Counted from the stretch's first letter, positions 46,443 to 55,294 are shown. The stretch: DNA of 64,000 nt from Xanthomonas citri pv. mangiferaeindicae (GCA_002240395.1 CP016836.1:2728001-2792000); one strand, 5' to 3'. Made by a program: numbers and translations. Notes: generated by a model not told the origin, from the sequence alone.

Positions 46443-47247
46443 CGGGCGATCGGCCCCAGGTGGCCAAGCACGCTGACCGCACTGCGTCCTGGCCGGTAGG
46501 CGTCGCGCATCGTTGCGTGCACGTAGTCGATGCCCTGGCGGCAGGCATCCGCCGGCGATGCGCCCAACGCCAGCTGCGCGGCGATCGCTGACGACAGCGT
46601 GCAGCCGGTGCCGTGGCCGTCGATCGCCAGCCGCGGCGCGTCGTGTTCGAACTGCACCTGCGCATCGGCGTAGCGGTCCACCACGCGGTCGCCTTCGTCG
46701 AGGTGGCCGCCCTTGAGCAGCACACCGCGCGCACCGAGCGCGCGCAGCTCGCCCAGCGCGGTACGGGCGCGGCCGGCATCGACGATCGGGGTGCCGAGCA
46801 GCAGTTCCGCTTCGGGGATGTTGGGGGTGAGCACGGTCGCACGCGGCAGCAGCCGGGTGCGCAGCGCTTCGAGCGCATCGTCGTCGAGCAGCTTCGCGCC
46901 GGAGGTCGCGATCATCACCGGATCGAGCACCACCGGCACGTGCGGATGCGCGGCGAGCGCGTCGGCCACCGCGACCACGATCGACGCGGTCGCGAGCATG
47001 CCGATCTTGACCGCACGCACGTCGAAGTCGTCGAAGCAGGCGTCGATCTGCGCCTGCAGGAACGCCACCGGTGGTGCGTGCACCGCACTCACCCCGCGGG
47101 TGTGCTGCGCGGTCAGTGCGGCGATCGCCGACAGGCCGTGCACACGATGCGCGGCGAAGGTCTTCAGGTCGGCCTGGATACCCGCACCGCCGCCCGAGTC
47201 GGAGCCGGCGATGGTGAGTGCGGAAGGGGGCGAGGGGTGTCGGACAT
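46439..47247 (-). pseudogene. thiD: Hydroxymethylpyrimidine/phosphomethylpyrimidine kinase with a frameshift near its start
   Basis: The main frame (from 47225 down to 46439) encodes the full ThiD fold of thiamine synthesis. It begins LTIAGSDSGGGAGIQADLKTF, continues VLDPVMIATSGAKLLDD and includes the active-site Cys in GHGTGCTLSSA. No start codon exists in this frame before the conserved N-terminus; a stop precedes it. The ATG at 47247 (MSDTPRP) is in another frame. One extra C in the C5 run (plus-strand G 47226-47230) would join them as MSDTPRPPSALTIAGSD. The first in-frame start, GTG at 47143, would drop the substrate-binding N-terminus. A homopolymer sequencing error is the simplest explanation. 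Confidence 0.85.
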
Positions 47248-47288
47248 GGCGCTATTCTGCCGCAACGCCCGCCGCCCACGTGCCGGCG

Positions 47289-47972
47289 TCAGGGAACGCG
47301 GCGTGCCTCGCGTACCAGCGTCCAGTGCCGATAGCCCGCATAGCCCAGGCCGGTCAGGCCGGTCAGCGCGGCCGGGATCAACAGCGCGTGGTAATGCAGC
47401 GCCCGGAACAGCCAGGTGCCGAGCACGCCGCCGCCGAGGAACCCGGTGATGATCAGGCCGCTGAGCGTGAGCCGACGCATCGGCAGCGGCTTGCCGCGGA
47501 TCAGATGGCCCAGGCCGATCCCTAAGTCGGTGAACATGCCGCTGAGGTGGGTCGTGCGCACGATCGCGCCGCTGTAGGTGGTCACCATCGCGTTCTGCAG
47601 GCCGCAGGCCATCGCCGCCAGCAGTGCGCCGTTGAGCGGCTGGGACGAAAACAGCGGGACCGCGGCCAGCAGCAGCGCCGATTCGAGCGCGAGCGCCGCG
47701 CCGTAGCGCCGGCCCAGGCGCAGCGCGCTGTCCTGGATGATCAGGCCACTGAGCATCGCGCCAAGGCTGAAGGCGATCAGGATCGCCCACAGATGGCGCA
47801 CCGAGCGCCAGTCGCCGTCGGCAAGCGCGGCGCCGAGCAGGCTGGTGGTGCCGGTCAGGTGGCTGACCGCCAGATGCTCGAAGCCCAGGTAGCCGGTCAC
47901 ATTGACCATGCCGGCAATGCACGCCAGCGTCACCGCACCCACCCAGACCCAGCGTGGCAGTTGCATCCCCAT
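47289..47972 (-). CDS. YoaK/DUF1275 family membrane protein
   Basis: A 227-residue protein with six predicted membrane helices. The DUF1275 signature is clear: AGMVNVTGYLGFEHLAVSHLTGTTSLLG near the N-terminus and GLQNAMVTTYSGAIVRTTHLSGMFTDLGIGLG in the centre. Family members are putative transporters or permeases with no settled substrate. It is co-directional with the Xre regulator gene 36 bases upstream, so the pair is likely an operon. Confidence 0.9.
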   Translation of the reverse strand: MGMQLPRWVWVGAVTLACIAGMVNVTGYLGFEHLAVSHLTGTTSLLGAALADGDWRSVRHLWAILIAFSLGAMLSGLIIQDSALRLGRRYGAALALESALLLAAVPLFSSQPLNGALLAAMACGLQNAMVTTYSGAIVRTTHLSGMFTDLGIGLGHLIRGKPLPMRRLTLSGLIITGFLGGGVLGTWLFRALHYHALLIPAALTGLTGLGYAGYRHWTLVREARRVP

Positions 47973-48008
47973 CGCCTCAGCGCACCGCCCGCAGTCGCCG
48001 CGCCGTGC

Positions 48009-48296
48009 TCATGCCGGATCCTTGAGCCGCACGCCGCGGCCACGTCCATGGCTGGGACGGTCGTTGCCGATCAACTCGACGCCTGCCGCCTCCAGCGCGT
48101 CGACGATCTTGGTCAGCGTCGCGATCGAGCCGCGCACGTCACCGGCGCTGGCCTCCATGCGCTGGATCGTCGGCAGCGAGACCCCCGACAGCGCCGCCAG
48201 CGCGCGCTGGTCGAGCCCGAGCAACGCGCGTGCGGCGCGCAACTGGGTGGCGGAGATCACGGGGACGGCCCTGCGCACATGCGGTGCATGTTGCAT
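48009..48296 (-). CDS. Xre-type helix-turn-helix transcriptional regulator
   Basis: A 95-residue protein with one helix-turn-helix at residues about 16-70 (QLRAARALLGLDQRALAALSGVSLPTIQRMEA). The C-terminal 25 residues are basic, with no second domain. The start is uncertain; translation may begin nearer residue 12. It lies directly before the YoaK gene on the same strand and may control it or itself. Confidence 0.8.
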   Translation of the reverse strand: MQHAPHVRRAVPVISATQLRAARALLGLDQRALAALSGVSLPTIQRMEASAGDVRGSIATLTKIVDALEAAGVELIGNDRPSHGRGRGVRLKDPA

Positions 48297-48482
48297 CGCA
48301 GCGAATGCCGATGCAAGTCGGAGCAGTTCAAATCGATGGCTGATGCATCATTTTGGCCGGCACAGCCTTAGGCGACGCGCCAGTGCGGCGAGCCGCGCTG
48401 CCGCGCCGGCCGACACCCGCATGCGCGGGTGCCGGCGTCGTGCCGGCTGCGGTCGATCAGCAGATGACGGCCTGCACCGGGC

Positions 48483-49886
48483 TCAGAGCACCTCGGACGC
48501 GAAGTCGGCCAGACGCGAGCGCTCGCCACGGCGCAGGGTGATGTGCGCGCTGTGCGCCCACTGCTTGAAACGGTCCACCGCGTAGGTCAGGCCCGAGGTC
48601 GTCTCGGTCAGGTAGGGCGTATCGATCTGCTCGACGTTGCCCAGACACACGATCTTGGTCCCCGGGCCGGCGCGGGTGATCAGCGTTTTCATCTGCTTGG
48701 GCGTGAGGTTCTGCGCCTCGTCCAGAATCAGATAGCGACTGAGGAAGGTGCGTCCGCGCATGAAGTTCAGCGAGCGGATCTTGATCCGCGACGCCAGCAG
48801 GTCGTTGGTGGCCGCGCGCCCCCAACTGCCGCCGTCCTGGTTGTGCGTCAGCACCTCGAGGTTGTCGGTGAGCGCGCCCATCCATGGCGTCATCTTCTCC
48901 TCCTCGGTGCCGGGCAGAAAGCCGATGTCCTCGCCGACGCTGACCGTCGCGCGGGTCATGATGATCTCGCGATAGCGCTGTTGATCCATCGTCTGCGCCA
49001 GTCCCGCCGCCAGCGCCAGCAGGGTCTTGCCGGTGCCGGCGGTACCCAGCAGGGTGACGAAGTCGACGTCCGGATCCATCAACGCATTGAGCGCGAAGTT
49101 CTGCTCGCGATTGCGCGCCAGGATGCCCCAGACCGCATGCTGGTTGTGGCGGAAATCGTCGACGATCTGCAGCGTCGCGCGGCCGTTCTCGACCGCCACG
49201 ACCCGGAACTCCGACTCCTCGTCGCCGGGCAGGTAGAGGAACTGGTTGGGATACCAGCCGTCCTCTTCGTCGGCGGCGAGCTCGTAGAACGTGCGGCCCT
49301 TGTCGGTCCACGAGCGCAGGTCCTTGCCGTGCCGGGTCCAGAAGTCCTCCGGCAATGCGGTCGCGCCGGTGTAGAGCAGACTGAAATCGTCGAGCGCGCG
49401 ATCGTTTTCGTAATCCTCGTTGGCGATGCCGGCGATCGCGGCCTTGATCCGCAGATTGATGTCCTTGGAAATGAACACCACCGTGCCGTCGGGCTCGTCG
49501 CGCTGGAGCGCGAGGATCGCGCCGAGAATGCGGTTGTCGGGGGCGACCGCACCGAACGAGGTCTTGTCCTCCTTGGGCACCGTGGTCTGGAAGCGCAGGT
49601 GGCCGACACTGGCGGCGCCGCGCAGTTGCAGGCCCTGCGGGCGGGCGAGCGGCAAGCCCGAGGCGATGCGCTCGCTGCCCGAAGCTTCGATCAGTTCGTT
49701 GATGAACCGGCTGACCTGCCGGGCATTGCGGCTCGATTCGCTGGTGCCCTTCTTGGCGTTGTCGAGCTCCTCGATCACCTGCATCGGCAGGTAGACATCG
49801 TGCTCCTCGAACTTGAACAGCGCCGTGGGGTCGTGCATCAGCACGTTGGTATCGAGGACGTAGACACGCTTGCCTTGGGTCATCAT
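48483..49886 (-). CDS. PhoH-like ATPase with N-terminal PIN domain
   Basis: A 467-residue protein. Residues about 5-130 form a PIN nuclease domain (YVLDTNVLMHD and further acidic residues). The C-terminal half is the PhoH ATPase, with Walker A GTAGTGKT and Walker B YLILDEAQN. This PIN-PhoH (PhoH2) fusion is known to act as an RNA helicase/RNase in some bacteria. The start is the second ATG of a tandem ATGATG pair, at 49886. It lies in the conserved neighbourhood of bcp and gcvR on the same strand. Confidence 0.92.
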   Translation of the reverse strand: MMTQGKRVYVLDTNVLMHDPTALFKFEEHDVYLPMQVIEELDNAKKGTSESSRNARQVSRFINELIEASGSERIASGLPLARPQGLQLRGAASVGHLRFQTTVPKEDKTSFGAVAPDNRILGAILALQRDEPDGTVVFISKDINLRIKAAIAGIANEDYENDRALDDFSLLYTGATALPEDFWTRHGKDLRSWTDKGRTFYELAADEEDGWYPNQFLYLPGDEESEFRVVAVENGRATLQIVDDFRHNQHAVWGILARNREQNFALNALMDPDVDFVTLLGTAGTGKTLLALAAGLAQTMDQQRYREIIMTRATVSVGEDIGFLPGTEEEKMTPWMGALTDNLEVLTHNQDGGSWGRAATNDLLASRIKIRSLNFMRGRTFLSRYLILDEAQNLTPKQMKTLITRAGPGTKIVCLGNVEQIDTPYLTETTSGLTYAVDRFKQWAHSAHITLRRGERSRLADFASEVL

Positions 49887-50058
49887 CGTGGTCGCGGCGC
49901 TCCGTGGCGGGGCGGTGAGGGAGACAAGATCGAGGCCAGCATCCGCGCCGGCGGTCGAGAACGGGTGAGGCCGACCATCCGGCCGGTGTCGAGCGCGCAC
50001 GGCCGCGCTGCCATGGCCCGGAATCCGGGATGGCGGCCGCCGGGGCGGGCGAGGGCGA

Positions 50059-50535
50059 TCACCGGGACTGCGCGGCCTGCAGCGCGTCGAACACCGCCTG
50101 GGCGTGGCCGGCGACGCGGACCTTGCGCCACTGGGCTGCGATGCAGCCCGACGGGTCGATCAAGAACGTGCTGCGCTCGATGCCCAGCACCTTGCGGCCG
50201 TACATGGTCTTTTCGCGGATGACATCGAACGCGCGGCACAGCGCCTCGTCGGCATCGCTGACCAGCGGGAAGGCGAAGCCCTGCTTGGCGCAGAAGTTGT
50301 CGTGCGCGCGTACCGAATCGCGCGACACTCCGAGCACGTCGGCGCCCAGCGCGCGCAGGCGCGGCAGCAGCGCATTGAAATCCAGGCCCTCGGTCGTGCA
50401 GCCGGGCGTGGCGTCCTTGGGGTAGAAGTACAACACCAGCCAGCGACCCGCGTAGGCGGCAAGCGTGGTGGTCGTGCCGCCGGACAGGGCCAGCGGCAGC
50501 TGCAACGTCGAGGCGGCGAGGGGCGTGGCGCTCAT
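50059..50535 (-). CDS. bcp: Thioredoxin-dependent peroxiredoxin (Bcp/PrxQ)
   Basis: A 158-residue peroxiredoxin that reduces H2O2 and organic peroxides. The peroxidatic Cys46 is in ATPGCTTEG. E. coli Bcp has a second Cys five residues later; here that position is Gly-Leu, and another Cys is at 82 in NFCAKQG. This matches the Cys48/Cys84 arrangement described for Xanthomonas PrxQ, an atypical two-Cys enzyme. The ATG is at 50535. It is 85 bases downstream of gcvR, the same order as in E. coli (gcvR-bcp). Confidence 0.94.
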   Translation of the reverse strand: MSATPLAASTLQLPLALSGGTTTTLAAYAGRWLVLYFYPKDATPGCTTEGLDFNALLPRLRALGADVLGVSRDSVRAHDNFCAKQGFAFPLVSDADEALCRAFDVIREKTMYGRKVLGIERSTFLIDPSGCIAAQWRKVRVAGHAQAVFDALQAAQSR

Positions 50536-50620
50536 CGAACAGTCGGCCGTTCCATGCCGGTGGCGTTGCGCATCACGATGCGGCAAGCCGATGCGGGAGG
50601 CAAGCGGTGCGCCATCGGCA

Positions 50621-51187
50621 TCAGAACTTCATCGGGTCCATGATGGCGTCGAGATTGAGGTGGTCGCAGAACTCGAGGAAATCGTCGCGCAATGCGGCGA
50701 TGTGCATGTTCGACGGAATGCCGATGGTGACTTGGGCCGAGAACATGTCCGCACCGGTCTGCATCGCGCGATAGCGCGAGGAGTGCAGGCTCTCGATCGT
50801 GATGCCCTGGCGGTCGAAGAAGTCCGCCAACTGGTACAGGATGCCCGGCTTGTCGGCTGCGACGACTTCCACCACGTAGGGCAGCAGGTTCGACTGCACC
50901 GGCTTGGGGCCGGTGCGGTACCAGATCAGCTTCAGGCCTTCCTCGCGCTCCAGGCGCGTGAGCATCGCCTCGAGCTTGGCGACGGCGTCCCAGGGGCCAT
51001 TGGCCAGTGCGGTGACCGACACATCGCGGCCCACGGTGGACAGGCGGGTGTCGACGAGGTTGCAGCCGCTGTCTGCGATCCGGCGCGACACCGACAGCAG
51101 CGGCGAGGCCGGATGCGTGGTGTAGGCGTTGATGAGCAGGTAGTTCTCGTTCGGCGCAGGCCGTGAAGCGGTATCGGAATCAGTCAA
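50621..51187 (-). CDS. gcvR: Glycine cleavage system regulator GcvR (two ACT domains)
   Basis: A 188-residue regulator with two ACT domains (about residues 15-90 and 100-180; second includes YVVEVVAADKPGILYQLADFFDRQGITIESL). GcvR binds glycine and blocks activation of the gcv operon through GcvA in E. coli. There is no ATG near the conserved start. TTG at 51187 gives MTDSDTASRPAPNENYLLINAY, as in related bacteria, and is adopted. It is divergent from dapA. Confidence 0.88.
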   Translation of the reverse strand: MTDSDTASRPAPNENYLLINAYTTHPASPLLSVSRRIADSGCNLVDTRLSTVGRDVSVTALANGPWDAVAKLEAMLTRLEREEGLKLIWYRTGPKPVQSNLLPYVVEVVAADKPGILYQLADFFDRQGITIESLHSSRYRAMQTGADMFSAQVTIGIPSNMHIAALRDDFLEFCDHLNLDAIMDPMKF

Positions 51188-51414
51188 GGCGGCGTCCGCG
51201 GCGGGAATCTGGTCGACGGCAAGCGCGTCGGGGGCGACTGGAGGGTGAACGGCGATCCGGCCGGGGCCGGCGCTGCGGTCAGCATACTTGCCCGCGCTTC
51301 GCGGCCGCAAGTAACATCGGCCGGCATTTTCCCCGTGTTTCCGCCACTCGTGCGCCCATCGGGCGCGTTCCGGCGAGCACGCCCGTCCCGTCCTCACGCC
51401 TTGGATGCCTCATC

Positions 51415-52317
51415 TTGCGACTCTCCGGCAGCATCACCGCTCTGGCCACCCCGTTCTCGCCCTCCGGCGCGCTCGACCGGTCGGCGTGGAAACGTCTGGT
51501 GGATGCGCAACTGGCGGCGGGGACCCAGGGGCTGGTGGTTGCCGGTTCGACCGGCGAGGCGGCGACGCTGGACGATGAGGAGTACGACTGGCTGATCGCC
51601 GACACCGTCGCGCGGGTTGCCGGCCGTGTGCCGGTGCTGGCCGGGACCGGGCAGCCGGGCACGGCGAAGACGATCGCGCTGACCCGTCGCGCGGCGGCGC
51701 TCGGCATCGATGCTGCGCTGGTCGTGATGCCGGCCTACGTGCGCCCGACCCAGGCAGGGCTGGACGCCCACTTCCGCGCGGTCGCCGATGACGGCGACGT
51801 GCCGGTGGTGCTCTACAACGTGCCGGGGCGGACCGGCACCGACCTGCTGCCCGAGACCGTCGCCGCGCTCGCGCCGCATCCGCGCATCGTCGGCATCAAG
51901 GAGGCGCACAACGGACAGGCGCGCATGCAGGCGCTGCTGGCGCTGCAGCGCGACACGTTCGCGGTGCTCAGCGGCGACGATCCCACGGCCGCGCGCGCCA
52001 TGCTGGCCGGTGCCGATGGCACGATCTCGGTGGTCTCCAATATCGTGCCCGCCGCATTCCGTCGCCTGTGCGATCTGGCGCGCGCCGGACGTGCGGACGA
52101 GGCCATGGCCTGGGATGCGCAGTTGCAACCGATCCATGCGTTTTCGGGCATCGAATCCAATCCGATCCCGGTCAAGGCGGTACTGGCGCGCCAGGGCTTC
52201 GGCCACGGGCTGCGCCTGCCGTTGACCTCACTGGCCGAGGCGCATCGCGCGCAGGCCGACGACGCGACGCGACTGGCGGCGGACCTGGAAGGGTCCTGCC
52301 GCGCGCGCGCCGCCTGA
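51415..52317 (+). CDS. dapA: 4-hydroxy-tetrahydrodipicolinate synthase
   Basis: A 300-residue lyase of the lysine/diaminopimelate pathway, condensing pyruvate with aspartate semialdehyde. Motifs are SGSITALATPF at the N-terminus, STGEAATL, the catalytic Tyr in YNVPGRTGTD and the Schiff-base Lys in IVGIKEAHNG. TTG at 51415 gives MRLSGSITALATPF, matching homologues; no ATG lies in frame there. Its neighbours gcvR and the BamC-like lipoprotein match the E. coli arrangement. Confidence 0.93.
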   Translation: MRLSGSITALATPFSPSGALDRSAWKRLVDAQLAAGTQGLVVAGSTGEAATLDDEEYDWLIADTVARVAGRVPVLAGTGQPGTAKTIALTRRAAALGIDAALVVMPAYVRPTQAGLDAHFRAVADDGDVPVVLYNVPGRTGTDLLPETVAALAPHPRIVGIKEAHNGQARMQALLALQRDTFAVLSGDDPTAARAMLAGADGTISVVSNIVPAAFRRLCDLARAGRADEAMAWDAQLQPIHAFSGIESNPIPVKAVLARQGFGHGLRLPLTSLAEAHRAQADDATRLAADLEGSCRARAA

Positions 52318-52338
52318 TTTCCCAGGAGAACTCCACCC

Positions 52339-52848
52339 ATGCGTCGATCCCATTCCCCCATCCGTTACGTCGCCATCGCCGTCCTGGCCGTCGCGGTCGT
52401 GGGCGCCAGCGGCTGCCGCTGGTTCAAGAAGGACAACGCGCTGTATGCGCAGAGTCCCGAGAGCCGGCCGCTGGAAGTGCCGCCCGACCTCGACCAGCCG
52501 CGCACCGACGGCGCGATGGCGCTGCCGCAGACCGGCGGCTCGGCGACCCAGTCGGCGACGGTTGCGGCCGCCTCGTCGAATGTCGCGTTCACCGTAGCCG
52601 GCGAGCGCGACGCCGTGTTCGCCCGCGTCGGTCAGGTGCTGGCCGGGATCGAGGGCGTGACCGTGAACAGCCAGTCGCAGGCGCTGGGCACCTACGAGGT
52701 CAGCTATGCGGGCAGCCAGTTCCTGGTGCGCGTGGGCGCCGGGCAGGGCGGGGCGACGGTGTCGGCGGTTGATCCGCGTGGTGTCGCGGCGAGCGGCGCA
52801 GGCCCCGAGCGCGTGATCGCGGCGCTGCGCGCGGCGCTGGCCAACTGA
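52339..52848 (+). CDS. BamC-like lipoprotein, short form
   Basis: A 169-residue lipoprotein (SGC lipobox near residue 26). Behind the lipobox, a BamC-like unstructured N-terminus is seen (ALYAQSPESRPLEVPPDLDQPRTDG), matching the BamD-binding tail of BamC. It is followed by a single helix-grip-like domain (VAFTVAGERDAVFARVGQVLAGI...). E. coli BamC has two such domains in about 344 residues; here only one is present. The gene follows dapA by 21 bases, as nlpB/bamC does in E. coli. A strong terminator follows. AGGAG 12 bases before the ATG supports the start. Confidence 0.75.
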   Translation: MRRSHSPIRYVAIAVLAVAVVGASGCRWFKKDNALYAQSPESRPLEVPPDLDQPRTDGAMALPQTGGSATQSATVAAASSNVAFTVAGERDAVFARVGQVLAGIEGVTVNSQSQALGTYEVSYAGSQFLVRVGAGQGGATVSAVDPRGVAASGAGPERVIAALRAALAN

Positions 52849-52894
52849 GGCCAGGGCGCCGATCGGGTCGACCGGCGTCGGCCCGCTAACGCAG

Positions 52895-52921
52895 AACGGG
52901 CGCCTCGCGGCGCCCGTTTTC
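52895..52921 (+). terminator. Rho-independent terminator of dapA and the BamC-like gene
   Basis: A 10-bp stem (AACGGGCGCC at 52895-52904 with GGCGCCCGTT at 52909-52918) with a 4-base loop is followed by a short T tract. Confidence 0.85.
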
Positions 52922-52942
52922 GTTGCGATGCCCGACGTGGCC

Positions 52943-53266
52943 TCAGCGCTCGAGCAGCGGCAGCTTGCCCGGCTTGCCCTCCCACGCCTTGGCGTCGGGC
53001 AGCGGGTCCTTGCGCGTGGTGATCACCGGCCAGGCCTGGGCCAGTTCGGCGTTCAGCGCGACGTACTGTTCCTGGCCGGCGGGGACATCGTCCTCGGGGT
53101 AGATCGCGTTGATCGGGCACTCAGGCTCGCACAGGGTGCAGTCGATGCACTCGTCCGGGTCGATGACCAGGAAGTTCGGGCCCTCATGGAAGCAGTCCAC
53201 CGGGCAGACTTCGACGCAGTCGGTGTATTTGCACTTGATGCAGTTTTCGGTGACGACGAAAGGCAT
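52943..53266 (-). CDS. fdxA: Seven-iron ferredoxin FdxA
   Basis: A 107-residue ferredoxin with one 3Fe-4S and one 4Fe-4S cluster. The motifs ENCIKCKYTDCVEVCPVDC and DECIDCTLCEPECPINAI carry all cluster cysteines, and the C-terminal extension LNAELAQAWPVI is the usual FdxA tail. It is convergent with the BamC-like gene; the terminator lies between them. Electron donor and acceptor are unknown. Confidence 0.95.
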   Translation of the reverse strand: MPFVVTENCIKCKYTDCVEVCPVDCFHEGPNFLVIDPDECIDCTLCEPECPINAIYPEDDVPAGQEQYVALNAELAQAWPVITTRKDPLPDAKAWEGKPGKLPLLER

Positions 53267-53639
53267 GGAGATCTTCGAGCACGCGGCAATGCGTCAAGTT
53301 TAAGGCAGCGCTCCGCGCTGCGGTGGAAAGGATTCGCATTTGCGCGTCCAGGACGTGATGTTGGACGAGCGAAGAGGCGCTTGACTGACACGACGGCGCG
53401 GCGTCTTCGGACGGGCGGCCGACCCGCCGGAAGCCGCTCTTCCCTCGGTCAGGACACCCTGTCCTGACTCGGGCGCGCGCCCGTTCCGCTTCGCGGGTCG
53501 GTCCGGCCCGGCGAAGCACGCCGGGCGTTCACTCGCTTGCGCGGCATGCCGCGCAAGCAACGCGGGCTCACCCTTGGCGCGCTCGACGCGGCCACCGGCC
53601 GGCCGTCCGCTGATGCGGACGTTTGTAACCGGTTCGGTC

Positions 53640-53663
53640 ACCTCCCCCGCATGCGGGGGAGGT
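53640..53663. repeat. Palindrome ACCTCCCCCGC-NN-GCGGGGGAGGT, copy 1
   Basis: Perfect 11-base arms surround AT. The following bases (CGGCGCGCCC...GGGTGGGGG) also resemble those after the second copy at 59831-59854. It appears to be a dispersed intergenic repeat, not tied to a gene. Confidence 0.8.
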
Positions 53664-53729
53664 CGGCGCGCCCGCGCGCCGGGTGGGGGTAGCCCTGCGC
53701 TGCGAAGCGCACTCGCCGGACGTCTCAAC

Positions 53730-53755
53730 GAAAAAGGCCCGCTTGCGCGGGCCTT
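53730..53755 (-). terminator. Terminator downstream of tRNA-Glu
   Basis: A 9-bp stem (AAGGCCCGC at 53734-53742 with GCGGGCCTT at 53747-53755) is followed on the minus strand by a T tract (complement of AAAAA at 53731-53735). It ends the tRNA transcript. Confidence 0.88.
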
Positions 53756-53766
53756 ATTCTTGAATA

Positions 53767-53842
53767 TGGCGCTCCCTACGGGATTCGAACCCGTGTTTTA
53801 GCCTTGAGAGGGCCACGTCCTAGGCCTCTAGACGAAGGGAGC
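53767..53842 (-). tRNA. tRNA-Glu (anticodon CTC)
   Basis: A 76-base tRNA read on the minus strand, with the CCA end encoded. The 7-bp acceptor stem is GCTCCCT/AGGGAGC, the D stem is GTCT/GGAC and the T arm is ACGGG-TTCGAAT-CCCGT. The anticodon loop CTCTCAA holds CTC, reading GAG codons. A promoter and a terminator flank it. Confidence 0.95.
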
Positions 53843-53916
53843 TGGGTGTACCGCCGAAGCGGCGACCGGTTGGACGACCGGTCTGCAGAACATCGGAAAG
53901 ACGTGTGCAGCTTGCT

Positions 53917-53943
53917 AGTATAGCAGGCTTGCGGGCCCCGCAA
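53917..53943 (-). promoter_or_regulatory. Probable promoter of tRNA-Glu
   Basis: On the minus strand TATACT (53917-53922) forms a -10 box, with TTGCGG (53938-53943) as a -35-like box at a 15-base spacing. Transcription would start about 65-70 bases before the tRNA. The short spacing lowers confidence. Confidence 0.5.
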
Positions 53944-53971
53944 CGGGTCGCCCACGGAAAATTTTCATTTG

Positions 53972-55294
53972 ATGCACGACGACACTTCGACTCCGGGCTC
54001 CGCGTTGCGGACCATCCCCCGCGACCAGCACATCATCTCGCGCCGGCAGATCAGCCAGAGCGCGCTGCGTGTGCTGTACCGGCTGCATGAGGCCGGGCAT
54101 GCCGCCTATCTGGTCGGCGGCGCGGTCCGCGACATTCTTGTCGGCCTGGCGCCCAAGGATTTCGACGTCGCGACCGACGCGACGCCCGAGCAGGTCAAGG
54201 CACTGTTTCGCAACTGCCGACTGATCGGGCGGCGGTTCCGGTTGGCGCACGTGGTGTTCGGCCGCGAGATCATCGAGGTCGCCACCTTCCGCGCCAACGT
54301 CGACGACGGCAGCGGCGATCGCGAGGTGCACGACGACGGCCGCCTGCTGCGCGACAACGTCTACGGCACGATCGAGGACGACGCAGTCCGGCGCGACTTC
54401 ACTGCCAACGCACTCTATTACGCGATCGCCGACTTCTCGGTACGCGACTACGTCGGCGGCTTCGAGGATGTCGAGAATCGCGTGCTGCGGCTGATCGGCG
54501 ATCCGGAGACGCGCTACCGCGAGGACCCGGTGCGGATGCTGCGCGCCGTACGGCTGGCGGCCAAGCTGGGCTTTTCGATCGCGCCCGAGACCGCAGCGCC
54601 GATCCCGCAACTTGCCGGGTTGTTGTCCGAAGCGGCGCCGGCGCGGCTGTTCGAGGAATGCCTGAAGCTGTTCCTGTCGGGGCACGCGGTGGCGAGCTTC
54701 GAGGGCTTGGAGCGGCATGGCCTGCTGGGCGCGCTGTTCCCCGAGACTGCCAAGGCATTGGCGAGCAACCGCAGCGGCGCATTGCGCACGATGGTCGTCG
54801 CGGGCCTGCGCTCGACCGATGCCCGCGTCGCCGCCGGCGATCCGGTGTCGCCGGCCTTCCTGTTTGCGACCCTGCTGTGGCCGGCGTACTGCCGCACGTT
54901 GATGAAGTTGCAGGCCGAGGGCGTACAGCCGGTGGATGCGCAGCGCCGGGCCGCGGACCGGGTGACGTTGCACCAGTTGTCGACGGTCGCGCTGCCGCGC
55001 CGGTTCTCGTTGCCGATGCAGGAGATCTGGCTGTTGCAGGCGCGCTTCCCGCAGCGCCAGCGCAAGCGGGTGACCCGGATGCTGTCGCACCCGCGCTTTC
55101 GCGCCGCCTTCGATTTCCTGGTGTTGCGCAGCGCCGCGTCCGAGGCCCATGCCGCCGATGTCGCGTTCTGGCAGGAAGCCCAGCGCGATCCCGACCATGC
55201 GATCGCGTTGTTCCCGGGTGACGAGGGAGGCGATGGCGAGGGGCAGGCCCCGCGTCGCAAGCGCCGCCGTCGGCGCGCCCCCGCAGCCGGATGA
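53972..55294 (+). CDS. pcnB: Poly(A) polymerase I PcnB
   Basis: A 440-residue nucleotidyltransferase that adds 3' A tails to RNA and promotes decay. The active site is AYLVGGAVRDILVGLAPKDFDVATDATPEQV near residues 45-75. The RRDFTANALYY-like motif follows, and the basic C-terminus (RRKRRRRRAP) aids RNA binding. It is closer to PcnB than to CCA-adding enzyme by its downstream helical domain. ATG at 53972 lies within an A/T-rich stretch. Its stop overlaps the folK start (ATGA). Confidence 0.92.
   Translation: MHDDTSTPGSALRTIPRDQHIISRRQISQSALRVLYRLHEAGHAAYLVGGAVRDILVGLAPKDFDVATDATPEQVKALFRNCRLIGRRFRLAHVVFGREIIEVATFRANVDDGSGDREVHDDGRLLRDNVYGTIEDDAVRRDFTANALYYAIADFSVRDYVGGFEDVENRVLRLIGDPETRYREDPVRMLRAVRLAAKLGFSIAPETAAPIPQLAGLLSEAAPARLFEECLKLFLSGHAVASFEGLERHGLLGALFPETAKALASNRSGALRTMVVAGLRSTDARVAAGDPVSPAFLFATLLWPAYCRTLMKLQAEGVQPVDAQRRAADRVTLHQLSTVALPRRFSLPMQEIWLLQARFPQRQRKRVTRMLSHPRFRAAFDFLVLRSAASEAHAADVAFWQEAQRDPDHAIALFPGDEGGDGEGQAPRRKRRRRRAPAAG

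Larger units (their letters stand above)
53267..53766. other. 500-base non-coding GC-rich region with palindromes
   Basis: No real gene is seen between fdxA and tRNA-Glu. The stretch holds a 9-bp palindrome (GTCAGGACA at 53448-53456 with TGTCCTGAC at 53460-53468), further GC-rich inverted stretches, an 11-bp palindrome at 53640-53663 that recurs near pgi, and the tRNA terminator. Small open frames here are repetitive and unlikely to be translated. Confidence 0.6.

Noticed and set aside
49887..50058. Gap between phoH and bcp examined for a small RNA
   Set aside because: No terminator, promoter or conserved structure could be identified.
53574..53801. Small open frame running through the repeats into tRNA-Glu
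   Set aside because: It translates repeat DNA and the antisense of a tRNA, so it cannot be a conserved gene.
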